The notes under the pieces were generated by a model. The model ran no database searches. It saw only the letters and a program-made list of their open reading frames with translations, and was not told the origin of the DNA. A stretch of DNA of 36,568 nucleotides, taken from Prochlorococcus sp. AG-409-J19 (GTDB lineage: Bacteria > Cyanobacteriota > Cyanobacteriia > PCC-6307 > Cyanobiaceae). Location of the stretch: positions 1 through 36,568 of the forward strand of contig QCKC01000013.1 of assembly GCA_003215635.1 (NCBI GenBank), in the 5' to 3' direction. Each line of letters opens with the position of its first letter. Within the stretch, counting starts at the first letter, position 1. Positions 17,368 to 27,908 of the stretch are shown here, one piece after another. The position numbers were made by a program, and so were the translations under genes.

Positions 17368-18824
17368 ATAAACTATCCATAGCTTCTTTTAATGAAGAAT
17401 TCACGGTTGATCAGAAGAATGCCTTTGAGGAATTTAATGATTGGTTGGAACAAAAGAATGATCTAAAGCCATTTGTTCTAAAGGGTTTTGCAGGAACAGG
17501 AAAGACATTTCTTTCTATTCGATTTCTTCACTTGGTTGAGAGAATAGGCATATGTTGGACAGTTGCAGCTCCAACTCATAAGGCGGTTGATGTTGTTCGC
17601 CAAGCTCTATTGATTGAGGACCTGAAAGCACCTTGGTATCCCTCCACAATTCATAGGTTGTTACGTTTAAAGCTTAAAAGGAAGGGCTCTCAAGAGCTTT
17701 GCGAACAAACTGAACAGACATCTAGTTCTCTTGAAAACCTAGGACTTGTTTTGATTGATGAAGCTTCGATGATTGATTGCAATCTTTTGGAAATAGTTTT
17801 GCAATGTGCAAACACTTATGGAACAAGACTTGTTTTTGTTGGAGACCCCGCTCAATTGCCTCCTGTTGGAGAGGCTAGGAGTCCTGTCTTCTCCATGAAG
17901 AGATCACAAGTCGTGCTACTTCATGAGGTGGTTCGTCATCAGGGACCCGTGCTGAAACTCGCAAGTTGTTTGCGAGATGGATCTTTACCCTGCAGTCTCC
18001 CCCCTTGTAATTTCATTGTTGAAGAGAAGCTTGGTGTTGTTGGGTGTATAAGAAAAAAACTTTGGCTGGCGAAAGCTCAGAAAGCACTTAAAACAGCAGC
18101 TGATGAAGAAAATCCTAATAACGTCAGGATACTTTGCTACACAAATAGAACTCTTGAGGGTTTGGTCCCTCATGCCAGACGAGCAATACATGGAGAAATG
18201 GCTGATCAATTACCTGTCTTGCCTGGTGAGGTTTTAATTAGTCGTAATGCTGTTATGAGTGCTGCTTCTGTTGGTGAGTCAGAAGATAAGGAAGAGCCAG
18301 ATATGCTACTTGGTTCAAATAGAGAATTAATTGTTAGGGATGTATCTCCTGAAAATTGTGATCTTGCTGACTTAGGTCTTGTCGGAATAGATGGATTGAA
18401 TATCCCAACCATTGATACTTTGAAAATCTCTGCTTCTTCTGGAGAAATGGAATTCTGTTTGCGGATGCTTCCATTAGTAGGGACTAAGTCTAGAAAAATA
18501 CTTGATGAAACGCTCAGGCGATTAAGCATATTTGCAAAAGAATCTGGGAAAAAAGATGGAAGATCTTTATGGCGTCAGTTTTTTTTGATTAGAGATTCTT
18601 TTGCTTCGCTTGGCCCTGCATCCGTTTTGACTATACACCGTAGTCAGGGTAGTACATTTGGCGAGGTCTTTATTGCTCCAGATATTTTTTGGCCTGATGA
18701 TCCCGTTTTCCGGAAACAGCTGTCTTATGTTGCTGTAAGTAGAGCAAAGAAGGCTGTTTGGTTTTCTTCGGATAAAGAAGATTCTGCAAAAAGAGAAATT
18801 TGGATTAATCAAATCAAGACTTAA
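17364..18824 (+). CDS. SF1 DNA helicase / ATP-dependent exonuclease, RecD- or Dda-like
   Basis: A 486-residue superfamily 1 helicase. Seen: Walker A LKGFAGTGKTFLS (residues 39-51), VAAPTHKAVDVVRQ (motif Ia), Walker B LVLIDEASM, motif III VFVGDPAQLPPVGEA, and the C-terminal motifs SVLTIHRSQGSTFGEVFI and LSYVAVSRAKKAVW (UvrD_C_2). It is too short and lacks the N-terminal domain for RecBCD RecD, and resembles stand-alone RecD2/Dda-like enzymes with 5'-3' polarity in repair or replication. GTG start at 17364 overlaps the upstream stop (GTGA). It is the last gene of the folD-crtE run. I cannot assign a specific partner. Confidence 0.88.
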   Translation: MNKLSIASFNEEFTVDQKNAFEEFNDWLEQKNDLKPFVLKGFAGTGKTFLSIRFLHLVERIGICWTVAAPTHKAVDVVRQALLIEDLKAPWYPSTIHRLLRLKLKRKGSQELCEQTEQTSSSLENLGLVLIDEASMIDCNLLEIVLQCANTYGTRLVFVGDPAQLPPVGEARSPVFSMKRSQVVLLHEVVRHQGPVLKLASCLRDGSLPCSLPPCNFIVEEKLGVVGCIRKKLWLAKAQKALKTAADEENPNNVRILCYTNRTLEGLVPHARRAIHGEMADQLPVLPGEVLISRNAVMSAASVGESEDKEEPDMLLGSNRELIVRDVSPENCDLADLGLVGIDGLNIPTIDTLKISASSGEMEFCLRMLPLVGTKSRKILDETLRRLSIFAKESGKKDGRSLWRQFFLIRDSFASLGPASVLTIHRSQGSTFGEVFIAPDIFWPDDPVFRKQLSYVAVSRAKKAVWFSSDKEDSAKREIWINQIKT

Positions 18825-18882
18825 TCTTTCTATAGACTATTGTGATCTTTAATAAATTATACTGACTGAAAATGTAAATTCC

Positions 18883-20292
18883 TTAATTATTGCGGTTTGA
18901 CTTTACAGCGGAAATCCATTTTTTTGCAATTAGTGTAGAGCTAGGCCAATGTAAGTGAATCCAGCTGGCATGTAGAAGTTTATTGCTCCAACCTTCTTTT
19001 TTTTCTTCGAGACCCCAGCCTTTAATATCCCAGCAAGAAGTAAATTTGGCTTTTAAGTAATCTTTTTTGTGGTAATTTATCTGATGATCCTTTTTGGTTC
19101 CTATATCTAAATCCCAGTAATGAAATTCATGACCAATTAATTGGTATTCTTTTGTTGTAATTAAAGAATTGTGGGTGCAACATAATGTTCTATAACCAAT
19201 TTTTAAGTTCCCTTTTTTGGCATTGAAAGGAAGTATTCCTGCCATCTTGTGACCATCTTCATTTACATCTATTATTTTTCTTCCTAACAAGAGCATCCCT
19301 CCACATTCCGCATAGATTGGATGCTTGCCATAGAAATCTCTTAGAGAGTTAATACTTCCTTTTGAACGACTTAGAGAAGCAGCATGATTTTCAGGAAATC
19401 CGCCTGGAATTATTAGGCCTTTTGCTTTTTTGGGTATTGGTTCATTATTTAGTGGGCTCCATTCAATTAATGGCATTCCCATTTGCTGCAAAAAATCTTT
19501 GGTCTCTGGATATCTGAAGTGGAAAGCTTCATCTTGGGCAATTGCAATAGGTAAAGGTTCATGTTCTAAAGAGATGTTGTCTCTGCTGTACGTATCTACA
19601 GGGTTCTCAGTTATTCTGGAGACTCTAAGAAGTTTTTCGATTGATTGTAGATCAAGGTTTGATAGTGCAATCCTATTCCATTTCTCTATTCGATTTCCTA
19701 AGTCAGAAACTTCGTGAGGAGGTGACAGGCCTAAATGTTTACTTGGAAGGCTTAGAAGAGGGTCATTTGGTAAACATCCAAGTACTTTAATTCCTATATC
19801 TTTTAGAGCATCTCTTAGTAATAATTCATGTCGATTCGTATTTACTCTATTTAGTACTATTCCTGCAAATTGAAGTTGGTGATCGTAATCTTTAAATCCT
19901 TTTACTAGTGCAGCTATGGAACCAGCTTGTCTGGAAGCATCTACAACAAGAATGATTGGAAGTTTGAGGAATTTTGCCAGTTCAGCAGTACTTCCTTTTT
20001 GAGAAGGCCCGATTCCATCGAACAAACCCATAACTCCCTCTACCAGAGATAGTTCAGAGTGTTTACTTAAATTATAGAAACTGTGTTTTACCCATTCTTT
20101 ACCACATAAAACAAGATCTAGGTTTCTACATGATTGTCTTGAAGTTTCTGAAAGATGTTGAGAGTCTAAATAGTCAGGACCTGATTTAAAAGTTTGAATA
20201 GTTAATCCTTTGCTAATTGCCCAAGAAACAATAGAGAGACTTAATAAAGTTTTGCCACTTCCGCTTGTTGGTGCAGCAATAATACAAGCCAT
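18883..20292 (-). CDS. cobB: Cobyrinic acid a,c-diamide synthase
   Basis: ATP- and glutamine-dependent amidation of the a and c side chains of cobyrinic acid in (pseudo)cobalamin synthesis. N-terminal dethiobiotin-synthetase-like ATP domain: IIAAPTSGSGKTLLSLSIV (residues 4-22) and SGPDYLDSQHLS. Acidic GVMGLFDGIG follows. The C-terminal CobB/CobQ-type glutaminase has LIIPGGFPENHAASLS and the nucleophile in YAECGGMLLLGR, with the final His in HASWIHLHWPS. ATG start at 20292 (MACIIAAPTSG). It lies 40 bp after opcA on the same strand, with no evident metabolic link. A cobalamin riboswitch is not visible. Confidence 0.93.
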   Translation of the reverse strand: MACIIAAPTSGSGKTLLSLSIVSWAISKGLTIQTFKSGPDYLDSQHLSETSRQSCRNLDLVLCGKEWVKHSFYNLSKHSELSLVEGVMGLFDGIGPSQKGSTAELAKFLKLPIILVVDASRQAGSIAALVKGFKDYDHQLQFAGIVLNRVNTNRHELLLRDALKDIGIKVLGCLPNDPLLSLPSKHLGLSPPHEVSDLGNRIEKWNRIALSNLDLQSIEKLLRVSRITENPVDTYSRDNISLEHEPLPIAIAQDEAFHFRYPETKDFLQQMGMPLIEWSPLNNEPIPKKAKGLIIPGGFPENHAASLSRSKGSINSLRDFYGKHPIYAECGGMLLLGRKIIDVNEDGHKMAGILPFNAKKGNLKIGYRTLCCTHNSLITTKEYQLIGHEFHYWDLDIGTKKDHQINYHKKDYLKAKFTSCWDIKGWGLEEKKEGWSNKLLHASWIHLHWPSSTLIAKKWISAVKSNRNN

Positions 20293-20332
20293 AGGTTAGT
20301 GAATATTGTAGAAAGAATATTTTTATGTTTTT

Positions 20333-21628
20333 TTAACAGGCTAGAAGTTTTGAAGCTATTGGTGCGGCTGCTTCTAGTAGAGGGCTCGTTCTACCACGAC
20401 TGCTTGATAGCAGTCGTGCTACATCCATTTCTGTTGAAGTTGATTGGTTAGGAACAACTTCTTCTAAAAGTTCCATTCTGGCCATCCCGCCAGCTTCTAG
20501 TCTCATGCATTCTCCTGTTTGAGCTCCAAGAATTACACAAAGGGATTCATTAGGTGAACCTTCAGGATCACATATAAGTCTTAATCCAACAATTTGTCCA
20601 GGATGAATACTTGGATTACCAAGAGGCAATGGCATTAAGTTCAAATGTAAGTTTCCACCTGTGGCTCGTTCAAATATTGCTTTAATGATTTTCCCTTCAT
20701 GAAGTTGGCGATCTTTAAGAATCCATCCAAGTCGATCAGCGATCCATGAAGCAAGTAATAAACCTTGTACAGGATGTTCACCTTCAATATCAATATCTAG
20801 TTGCACAACATTGTTGAGCGCATTCCTACGATTAGGTGGATCGAAAACCATTGCTAAAGTTTCTCTCCAGGTACGTAGCCTTAACCAATTCAGATCATTA
20901 ACTGCTTGTCCGGAATTTATTTTTGCATTGAGAAGATTCAAACAATTACTAGGATCTCCAAGAGCACTATCTACAATCAGACGCATTTTTGTTGTGGAAA
21001 GTTGATTTAGCAAATCTGTGGCCTCATCAAGGCTCCCATCCCACCAAAGCCATGACGGCAATTCTGAAGGTAATAATGGTTCCAGAATATTTAGATTCTT
21101 ATTGAGTGAATTTACATCACCTTTTAAAACAACTACATCTCCACAAGCAGATTCTCCTTCTCCCCCTTCTTCTGGTAGAGGACAATATGCTGCTACAAGA
21201 GTTTCTAAATCATGATCATTTCCTAAGGTGGGAGCTAAAGTTATTAACCTTCTAGGTTGAAGAGCACTTATAGCAGAATCAACATGTTGGCCACGAAGGT
21301 CTTGTGCATTTTCTGATCCTTGATATTTCTCAAGAATATTGCAAATTTTTGGGTCTAAAGCAGAAGTACAATGGGGAAGATCTTCTTCTAGAATAACTTT
21401 TCTTATTGCTTGGATTAGCTCTTCTCTTTGTGTGCCAATTATTGGACCTGAAAGTCGAGCCGTTCTAGCAAGTTGTTGTTCTACCCATGCGGGTTGCCAA
21501 ATTAATAAACAGAAAGTGTTTGCGCCAGGACTATCACTATGATCATTTTCCCAGAGTTGCTCTAAATAGGATTTAACTTCAACGGGTGGCAGTCGAAGGG
21601 GCGTTTGGAGCGTAAGTTGAGGTGACAT
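20333..21628 (-). CDS. opcA: Glucose-6-phosphate dehydrogenase assembly/activator protein OpcA
   Basis: OpcA is the allosteric activator of cyanobacterial glucose-6-phosphate dehydrogenase, linking the enzyme to redox state. The 431-residue frame shows the family layout: N-terminal VEVKSYLEQLW, RRLITLAPTLGNDHDLETLVAAYCPLP, WWDGSLDEATDLLNQLS, RLRTWRETLAMVFDPPNRRNAL and the C-terminal GECMRLEAGGMARMELLEEVV. It lies 48 bp downstream of zwf on the same strand, the standard cyanobacterial zwf-opcA order. Cys residues occur, for example in EGESACGDVV, but I cannot say from sequence which, if any, sense thioredoxin. Confidence 0.95.
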   Translation of the reverse strand: MSPQLTLQTPLRLPPVEVKSYLEQLWENDHSDSPGANTFCLLIWQPAWVEQQLARTARLSGPIIGTQREELIQAIRKVILEEDLPHCTSALDPKICNILEKYQGSENAQDLRGQHVDSAISALQPRRLITLAPTLGNDHDLETLVAAYCPLPEEGGEGESACGDVVVLKGDVNSLNKNLNILEPLLPSELPSWLWWDGSLDEATDLLNQLSTTKMRLIVDSALGDPSNCLNLLNAKINSGQAVNDLNWLRLRTWRETLAMVFDPPNRRNALNNVVQLDIDIEGEHPVQGLLLASWIADRLGWILKDRQLHEGKIIKAIFERATGGNLHLNLMPLPLGNPSIHPGQIVGLRLICDPEGSPNESLCVILGAQTGECMRLEAGGMARMELLEEVVPNQSTSTEMDVARLLSSSRGRTSPLLEAAAPIASKLLAC

Positions 21629-21676
21629 GGATAATTAGTTAGTTAATCAACATAAGAATCTGTTTGCTAGTCAGTA

Positions 21677-23200
21677 TTAAGGACGACGCCATAGCAAATT
21701 ATCTCTTGCGAGGAGGTCATCCGCCGCTGCTGGTCCCCATGTCCTTGATTCATAAGGATGAATTGGGAGTTGCCAGGGTGTATCTGCAATTATTTCTAGT
21801 AATGGTGTATACAGCCGCCAAGCTGCCTCTACTTCATCGCTTCTGGTAAACAGAGTTGGGTCTCCAAGCATAGCGTCGGCCAGGAGGCGAACGTAGCCCT
21901 CATCAGAAGGTTCGCCAAAAGATTGGTCATAGGAAAATTCCATATCTACGGGCCTACTACTCATGCCAGAACCAGGAGATTTCACTTCGAAGCGAAATTC
22001 AGCACCTTCATCTGGTTGAATCCTTAATATTAATTGGTTCGAGGTGGGACGCCCTCCTGTGGTCTCAAAAAGATGCACTGGTGCTTCTCTAAATGTAAGA
22101 ACGATTTCACTTCTTCTTTTTGCTAAGCGTTTACCGGTCCTAACGTAAAAAGGTACGCCTTGCCATCTCCAATTGTTAATGAATAGTTTCATTGCTACAT
22201 ATGTTTCTGTTGTGCTGTTGGGATCAACACCTACTTCTTCTTTGTAACTAACTAGAGGAGATGAGTTTGTGCCACCTTTACCATATTGACCACGAACACA
22301 ACACCTCCAAGGTTCAAGTTCATCGGCAAGTGTTGTAGCTTTTAGTACTTTTGCTTTTTCATTACGAATGGATTCTGGATCAAAATGCCCAGGAGGTTCC
22401 ATAGCTGTAATTGCCAACATCTGTGTTAAATGGTTTTGGACCATATCTCTTATTGCTCCTGAACTTTCGTAGTACCCAGAACGTTCTTCAATGCCAACAG
22501 TTTCAGCTGCGGTGATTTGAACATTTGAGATGTAATTGCGATTCCAAATTGGTTCAAAGATTGTATTTGCAAATCTGAGAACCAGAATATTTTGAACAGT
22601 CTCTTTCCCTAAGTAGTGATCTATTCGAAATATTTGATTTTCTTGGCCACAACTTTGAACTAATCTATTAAGTGATTGAGCACTTGTATAGTCTCTACCA
22701 AATGGCTTCTCAATTACAACTCTACTCCGCTTTGGATCATTTAGAAGGCCAGAAGATGATAAAGCTCTGCATGCATTCCCATAGAATTCAGGTGCAACAG
22801 ATAAGTAAAAAGTTCTATTGCTATGAGTTGCTTGCAATTTATCTATGTTCTCCAATCTGGTTCTGAGCTTTTCGATCTGAGAGGATTGATTTAGGTCAAT
22901 TGATTCATAAAAAAGATATTTTGAAAATTCGTCCCATGAATCCTTTTCGTCTTTTATTTGCTTTTGTAGTGATATTGACATCTTCTGACGAAATTCTTCG
23001 TCAGACCATGGACGACGTGCACAGCCCAATACGGCAAATTCACGAGGCAATCTTCTTTGTTTGAAAAGCTCGAATAGCGCAGGAACTAGCTTGCGATGAG
23101 TTAGGTCACCACTTGCACCAAAAATAACTAGACATTGTGGTGGAATTACTTTCTCTTGCCTCAACCCAATTCTTAGTGGGTTTGTGATCGGCGTATTCAT
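21677..23200 (-). CDS. zwf: Glucose-6-phosphate 1-dehydrogenase
   Basis: Entry enzyme of the oxidative pentose phosphate pathway; makes NADPH and 6-phosphogluconolactone, mainly in darkness in cyanobacteria. Seen: the Rossmann motif VIFGASGDLTHRKLVPALF (residues 25-43), the substrate and catalytic signature FRIDHYLGKETVQNIL (residues 191-206), EKPFGRD (164-170), and the C-terminal WRLYTPLLE. The 507-aa length is standard. ATG at 23200. It is followed by opcA and preceded by petH, whose terminator separates the two units. Confidence 0.97.
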   Translation of the reverse strand: MNTPITNPLRIGLRQEKVIPPQCLVIFGASGDLTHRKLVPALFELFKQRRLPREFAVLGCARRPWSDEEFRQKMSISLQKQIKDEKDSWDEFSKYLFYESIDLNQSSQIEKLRTRLENIDKLQATHSNRTFYLSVAPEFYGNACRALSSSGLLNDPKRSRVVIEKPFGRDYTSAQSLNRLVQSCGQENQIFRIDHYLGKETVQNILVLRFANTIFEPIWNRNYISNVQITAAETVGIEERSGYYESSGAIRDMVQNHLTQMLAITAMEPPGHFDPESIRNEKAKVLKATTLADELEPWRCCVRGQYGKGGTNSSPLVSYKEEVGVDPNSTTETYVAMKLFINNWRWQGVPFYVRTGKRLAKRRSEIVLTFREAPVHLFETTGGRPTSNQLILRIQPDEGAEFRFEVKSPGSGMSSRPVDMEFSYDQSFGEPSDEGYVRLLADAMLGDPTLFTRSDEVEAAWRLYTPLLEIIADTPWQLPIHPYESRTWGPAAADDLLARDNLLWRRP

Positions 23201-23290
23201 TGGGTCATTACCTCTGCCGATGGATGCTTATATCTTCGACAGATTCAAAGTGTTTGAGTGGATAGCGCCACTGTTTGTCCTCGGATCCCC

Positions 23291-23334
23291 AAAAAGTTGA
23301 TGGATCTATTCCCTATAGAGAATAGATCCATCAA
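23291..23334 (-). terminator. Rho-independent terminator of petH
   Basis: TTGATGGATCTATT (23297-23310) and AATAGATCCATCAA (23321-23334) are perfect complements, extended by one C-G pair (23311/23320), so the stem is 15 bp with an 8-nt loop. On the minus strand the stem is followed by CTTTTTGGGG. It lies about 40 bp past the petH stop and upstream of zwf, so it should separate their transcription. Confidence 0.85.
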
Positions 23335-23375
23335 TAAATGAGAGCCTTCTTTTTTTGTGTATGAAGTTTTTGCCT

Positions 23376-24530
<1,155 letters not shown>

Positions 24531-24757
24531 TTAGAGCAAAAACCTTTCTGGTGAGGTTACGTTTAAAGATTGGCACATCTATATTGATTGGCTTTTTAGA
24601 GGCTGTTCTTGCAAATCTTTATGTATTGTTCATAGCTTCTAAGGATCAGTTCATTCTCTGGTTCGAATTTCCCCAAGGCACAATTTTTCCTTTGTCTTCT
24701 CCAAAAATCGATTTATGTGAACGCCTTTCGCGGAGTAATCAGCCTATTGAACAAACA

Positions 24758-25252
24758 ATGGAACGATTACCAAATGGAGCAAGGCGACTGGCAGCTCAAT
24801 TAATTACTTCTGTGGAGCCTCAATTCCTGTGGTCCGTACTTACAGATTACGATAGATTGGACACATTCATTCCTAATCTAGAAAGTAGTACTCTTGTTAG
24901 TCGTAAAGATAATACTGTAGTGTTAAAGCAAATAGGTTCTCAGCAATTGATTGGCTTGAGATTCTCTGCTCAAGTTCAATTAGAACTAACTGAGAATAAG
25001 GAATTAGGCCAGTTGAATTTTAAACTCATAAAAGGAGATTTTAGACGTTTCGAGGGTTCTTGGAAGATTCGTAATGGCTATCCAGGAAAAGGGAATTGTC
25101 TCTTCTATGAACTTATAGTTCAAGGTTGTGTTGGAATGCCTGTATCGCTCATAGAAAAAAGATTGGAAAATGATTTAATTGCTAATCTTGTGGCAGTAGA
25201 GAAAGAAGCTTTTATGAGATCTTGTAAAATAAATCCTCAAACTGTAAGTTGA
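24758..25252 (+). CDS. SRPBCC (START/cyclase-dehydrase-like) family protein
   Basis: About 164 residues from the ATG at 24758, beginning MERLPNGARRLAAQL. The body has the SRPBCC (helix-grip) pattern of polyketide cyclase/COQ10-like proteins: VEPQFLWSVLTDYDRLDTFIPN, the RFSAQVQLEL and RRFEGSWKI strands, and the long C-terminal helix SLIEKRLENDLIANLVAVEKEAF. Such proteins bind hydrophobic ligands (lipids, quinones). The ligand here is unknown. The frame is open back to 24434, inside petH; a TTG at 24692 and a GTG at 24551 are other starts, so the N-terminus is uncertain. Divergent from petH; the gap of about 270 bp holds their promoters and no other gene I can support. Confidence 0.78.
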   Translation: MERLPNGARRLAAQLITSVEPQFLWSVLTDYDRLDTFIPNLESSTLVSRKDNTVVLKQIGSQQLIGLRFSAQVQLELTENKELGQLNFKLIKGDFRRFEGSWKIRNGYPGKGNCLFYELIVQGCVGMPVSLIEKRLENDLIANLVAVEKEAFMRSCKINPQTVS

Positions 25253-25343
25253 TTTTTATATTTATATTCTCGGAATAAACTTGTTGATTTTGTAAAGCTT
25301 TTTGCTCGAAATAATTTTAGAAGGTCCAATATCTAATAATTAA

Positions 25344-25416
25344 TACCCCCAAGGGGATTCGAACCCCTGTCGCCTCCGTGAAAGGGAGGTGTCCTAGGCC
25401 TCTAGACGATGGGGGC
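25344..25416 (-). tRNA. trnE: tRNA-Glu (UUC)
   Basis: The minus strand folds into a 73-nt cloverleaf starting GCCCCCATCGTCTAGAGGCC, with anticodon loop CTTTCAC (anticodon TTC), a T-arm with GGTTCGAATCC and acceptor 3' strand TGGGGGT plus discriminator A. The end pair is G-U. The CCA end is not encoded. In cyanobacteria this tRNA serves both protein synthesis and, through glutamyl-tRNA reductase, 5-aminolevulinate formation for chlorophyll and haem. Confidence 0.97.
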
Positions 25417-25459
25417 GAGGCCGTGATCAAGATGAAGTACAAAAGATCACATTCGAAAG

Positions 25460-26626
25460 CTACGGGCCAGCAGCACCCTCCGTCAAGGAGTCATATGACT
25501 TCTCTTCTTCTTGGCCTTGCCATACAGGTACCTTGAAAAAGAAGCAAGCGCCTTCATCTGGCTCAGATACCACCCATATCTTTCCTCGATGAACCTCTAC
25601 TATTTTTCGACAAACTGATAGCCCTACTCCAAATCCCGAGGTGCTTTCTGAAGTTTGAGGAAGTCTTACTCGATCTAAAAAAATACGTTCTTGCTCCTGT
25701 TTCGGGATCCCTGGTCCATTGTCACAAATGCTTACTTCTACCCATTGGTCAGTTTTATGTAACATTGTCATTGAAATTTTCCCCCCAGACTCAGTAAATT
25801 TGAGTGCATTTTCTAGAAGATTTAGGAGGACCTGTCTCATTCTTCTTTGATCTGCAAATACATCAGGTAAATCAGCGGGTATATCAGTATTTATTCCAAT
25901 TCCTCTTTTTAACCAGGACTTTTCGAGTTCGAGAATGCATTCAGCGGCAATAGTTCCTAGAGCAAGTCTTTTGGGATTAAAAAGAGCTTCCCATTTAGTT
26001 ATCCCTACTTCTAATAGGTCTTTAGAGAGGAGTTCTATTTCACCTAATCTTCTTTTTATTAATTCTTGAAAGTGTTCCAAATTAATTTGTCCTAACTGTT
26101 GACTTTGTACTGCTAAAGCTGCTGCAGTTAAAGGTGTTCTCAATTCATGGGCTACCATTCTTAGCAATTTTTCCTGTGAGTTTATTTTTTCTATTAGAGT
26201 TGCATTCTCTTGCCTTAAAACAAGTAATTCATCTTCAAGTTGAAGTTCTTTTTTGGTCCTGCTTCCATCTAGATCTGTTGGCCTAAGGCTTAATCCAAGT
26301 CCACTAACCATGCCAGCTTGTTGCCATCTAGGAATCCAGGTTTGAAGTTGTTTGAAAATATTGCTACCAGCAAATATTTGTTTAGGAGATGGGAAAAGCT
26401 TTATTAAGGCAGGAGTGGCGATTAGACGGTGTAATTCAAGTAATTCAGGCTGTTCAGTTGGGTCGGATACTTCTAAAGTTACATCAAAACCACAATCTTC
26501 TTTCTCAAGGAATTTAACCACTGAAAATATGTCACCTCTTGAAAGGTGGTTTCGAGATGCAACTAGCAACAGTTTTAGCTGTTGACGCTTGTTGGTTTTA
26601 ACCCCATCCACAGCGTCCAATCTCAT
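25460..26626 (-). CDS. sasA: Clock-output sensor histidine kinase SasA
   Basis: The KaiC-interacting histidine kinase of the cyanobacterial clock; its partner response regulator is RpaA. The N-terminus (about residues 15-105) has the KaiB-like thioredoxin fold that binds Kai[51 protein letters not shown]. It is followed by a coiled segment and the H-box [17 protein letters not shown] (His160). The kinase core has the N-box [15 protein letters not shown] and the G-boxes [10 protein letters not shown] and [21 protein letters not shown] at 26626. No kai gene is in the window. Divergent from a gene of unknown function. Confidence 0.95.
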   Translation of the reverse strand: MRLDAVDGVKTNKRQQLKLLLVASRNHLSRGDIFSVVKFLEKEDCGFDVTLEVSDPTEQPELLELHRLIATPALIKLFPSPKQIFAGSNIFKQLQTWIPRWQQAGMVSGLGLSLRPTDLDGSRTKKELQLEDELLVLRQENATLIEKINSQEKLLRMVAHELRTPLTAAALAVQSQQLGQINLEHFQELIKRRLGEIELLSKDLLEVGITKWEALFNPKRLALGTIAAECILELEKSWLKRGIGINTDIPADLPDVFADQRRMRQVLLNLLENALKFTESGGKISMTMLHKTDQWVEVSICDNGPGIPKQEQERIFLDRVRLPQTSESTSGFGVGLSVCRKIVEVHRGKIWVVSEPDEGACFFFKVPVWQGQEEEKSYDSLTEGAAGP

Positions 26627-26718
26627 TTGAACTTGTTGAATACATTATGGGTTTTTTGGAGAATTCGCAGAAGAGCTAATAAGTTGTAGAAAAGTTCGTC
26701 ACTTATTCAAGACATAAG

Positions 26719-27291
26719 ATGACCATGAGCAAAATTCAGGATAAATCTTCTAAAAACCTTGTAGATGAGGATGTTGGAGACTGGCGAATAAACCTAGATA
26801 GTAATTCTCGAAGATGGTTCTCTAGAAACTTAGGTCTGTGGAGATCAAGAAGACATTACCTACTGGATCAAGATGAGGTTTGTAATTTGGATATGTTTAT
26901 CAAAATAGAGAAGTTCGCTGAGGCTCCTTTTGGAGAAGCAAGGTATCGTTTCAGCTGGTGGCCAGAGAATGAGGGTGATTTCTTTAAACGGAAGCCGATT
27001 TTTGAAAAGGAGGGAGTTATGGAAGCAGTGCTCTCAGGACATAAATTACATAGGAATAGATCATTTCTGGATGAAAAATCTAGTATTTCAAGTGTTAGGC
27101 AAGTCGATGAACATGAATTTATCTTTGAATCTAATTATCAAGGATGGGACGTGATAGAAAACACACGCTTAATTGATCAAGATCGTTACAGATCAAGATC
27201 AATCCATTCATGGCATCAAGAGAATCTTAAGATTGTGGAGCATCACCATGAGGTTAGGGTAGAAGGACCTTTCCCCTCAATTAGGGAATAG
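26719..27291 (+). CDS. Conserved unknown protein, calycin/CpcS-like pattern (tentative)
   Basis: A soluble 190-residue protein without signal peptide or membrane helix, rich in aromatic and charged residues. WFSRNLGLWRSRRHYLL near residues 33-49 recalls the start of the CpcS/CpeS bilin lyase barrel (FxxxxGxWxSxR). Later strands such as EHEFIFESNYQGWDVIENTRLI and RYRSRSIHSW also suggest a lipocalin-like barrel. This is visual similarity only. The genus lacks phycobilisomes but keeps some phycoerythrin-related lyases, so a ligand-binding role is possible. ATG at 26719 or a second ATG two codons on. Divergent from sasA, followed by an exported protein gene. Confidence 0.55.
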   Translation: MTMSKIQDKSSKNLVDEDVGDWRINLDSNSRRWFSRNLGLWRSRRHYLLDQDEVCNLDMFIKIEKFAEAPFGEARYRFSWWPENEGDFFKRKPIFEKEGVMEAVLSGHKLHRNRSFLDEKSSISSVRQVDEHEFIFESNYQGWDVIENTRLIDQDRYRSRSIHSWHQENLKIVEHHHEVRVEGPFPSIRE

Positions 27292-27369
27292 GTAGAGTCA
27301 CTACTTAAGTTTTATCTTCAGGATTTAATTGTTGATTGTTGAGGATTAGGGCAACATGGATAAGACTTC

Positions 27370-27813
27370 TTGTTGCTTCCCTTGAGATTTTCATTTCTGC
27401 GATTCAAATCAGTCTTTCCTGCTTTACTTCTACTTGCTCCCATGGCTGTTGCAAGACCTTCGCTAATTTCTCAAAGTTCTAGTTCTATCAAGGTCGCTCC
27501 TGCTACTGAAAAGGAACTAATGGTTTATCTTGGCATGGCCTCCCAGACCTTTTGTGGCGCTCTTGATTTCAAAATGGAACTATCAAAGGCTGCGGTTATT
27601 TCAATGAGGCCAGCATTTGTAGCAATAAGAGATCTGCATGGAGGGAGGATACCTGTGCGAAGGAAGAAGTTTTCTGATGAAGAGCTTGGGAAATGGGTAG
27701 AATCTCAGACATTTCTTAGAGCATCAGATCTTTGTCCTAAATTACTTCCAGATGATATTAATAAGAGAGCAGAAGAGATTAAGAAGCAACTTAACACTCA
27801 ATCGAAAAAATAA
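27370..27813 (+). CDS. Exported protein of unknown function
   Basis: A 147-residue protein with a signal peptide: basic start LRFSFLRFKS, a hydrophobic core VFPALLLLAPMAVA and a plausible cleavage site after AVA-R. The mature part has two Cys (TFCGALDF and SDLCPKLL), which could form a disulfide, and a charged helical end (DDINKRAEEIKKQL). The start is probably one of the clustered TTG codons at 27370-27373; the first ATG would remove the signal. I do not recognise a named family. It lies between the calycin-like gene and pepN. Confidence 0.65.
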   Translation: MLLPLRFSFLRFKSVFPALLLLAPMAVARPSLISQSSSSIKVAPATEKELMVYLGMASQTFCGALDFKMELSKAAVISMRPAFVAIRDLHGGRIPVRRKKFSDEELGKWVESQTFLRASDLCPKLLPDDINKRAEEIKKQLNTQSKK

Positions 27814-27908
27814 AATGTTCAGCTCAGGGAATTGGTAAGTATACGGCAAAATGTCTTGATATGCTACTGATTTAGATTATTGAATTTCCCAATCCTTGCG
27901 AATATAAA

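Noticed and set aside
18206..18529. 107-codon minus-strand frame inside the helicase gene
   Set aside because: Shadow of the helicase coding frame; Ser/Pro-rich with no motif.
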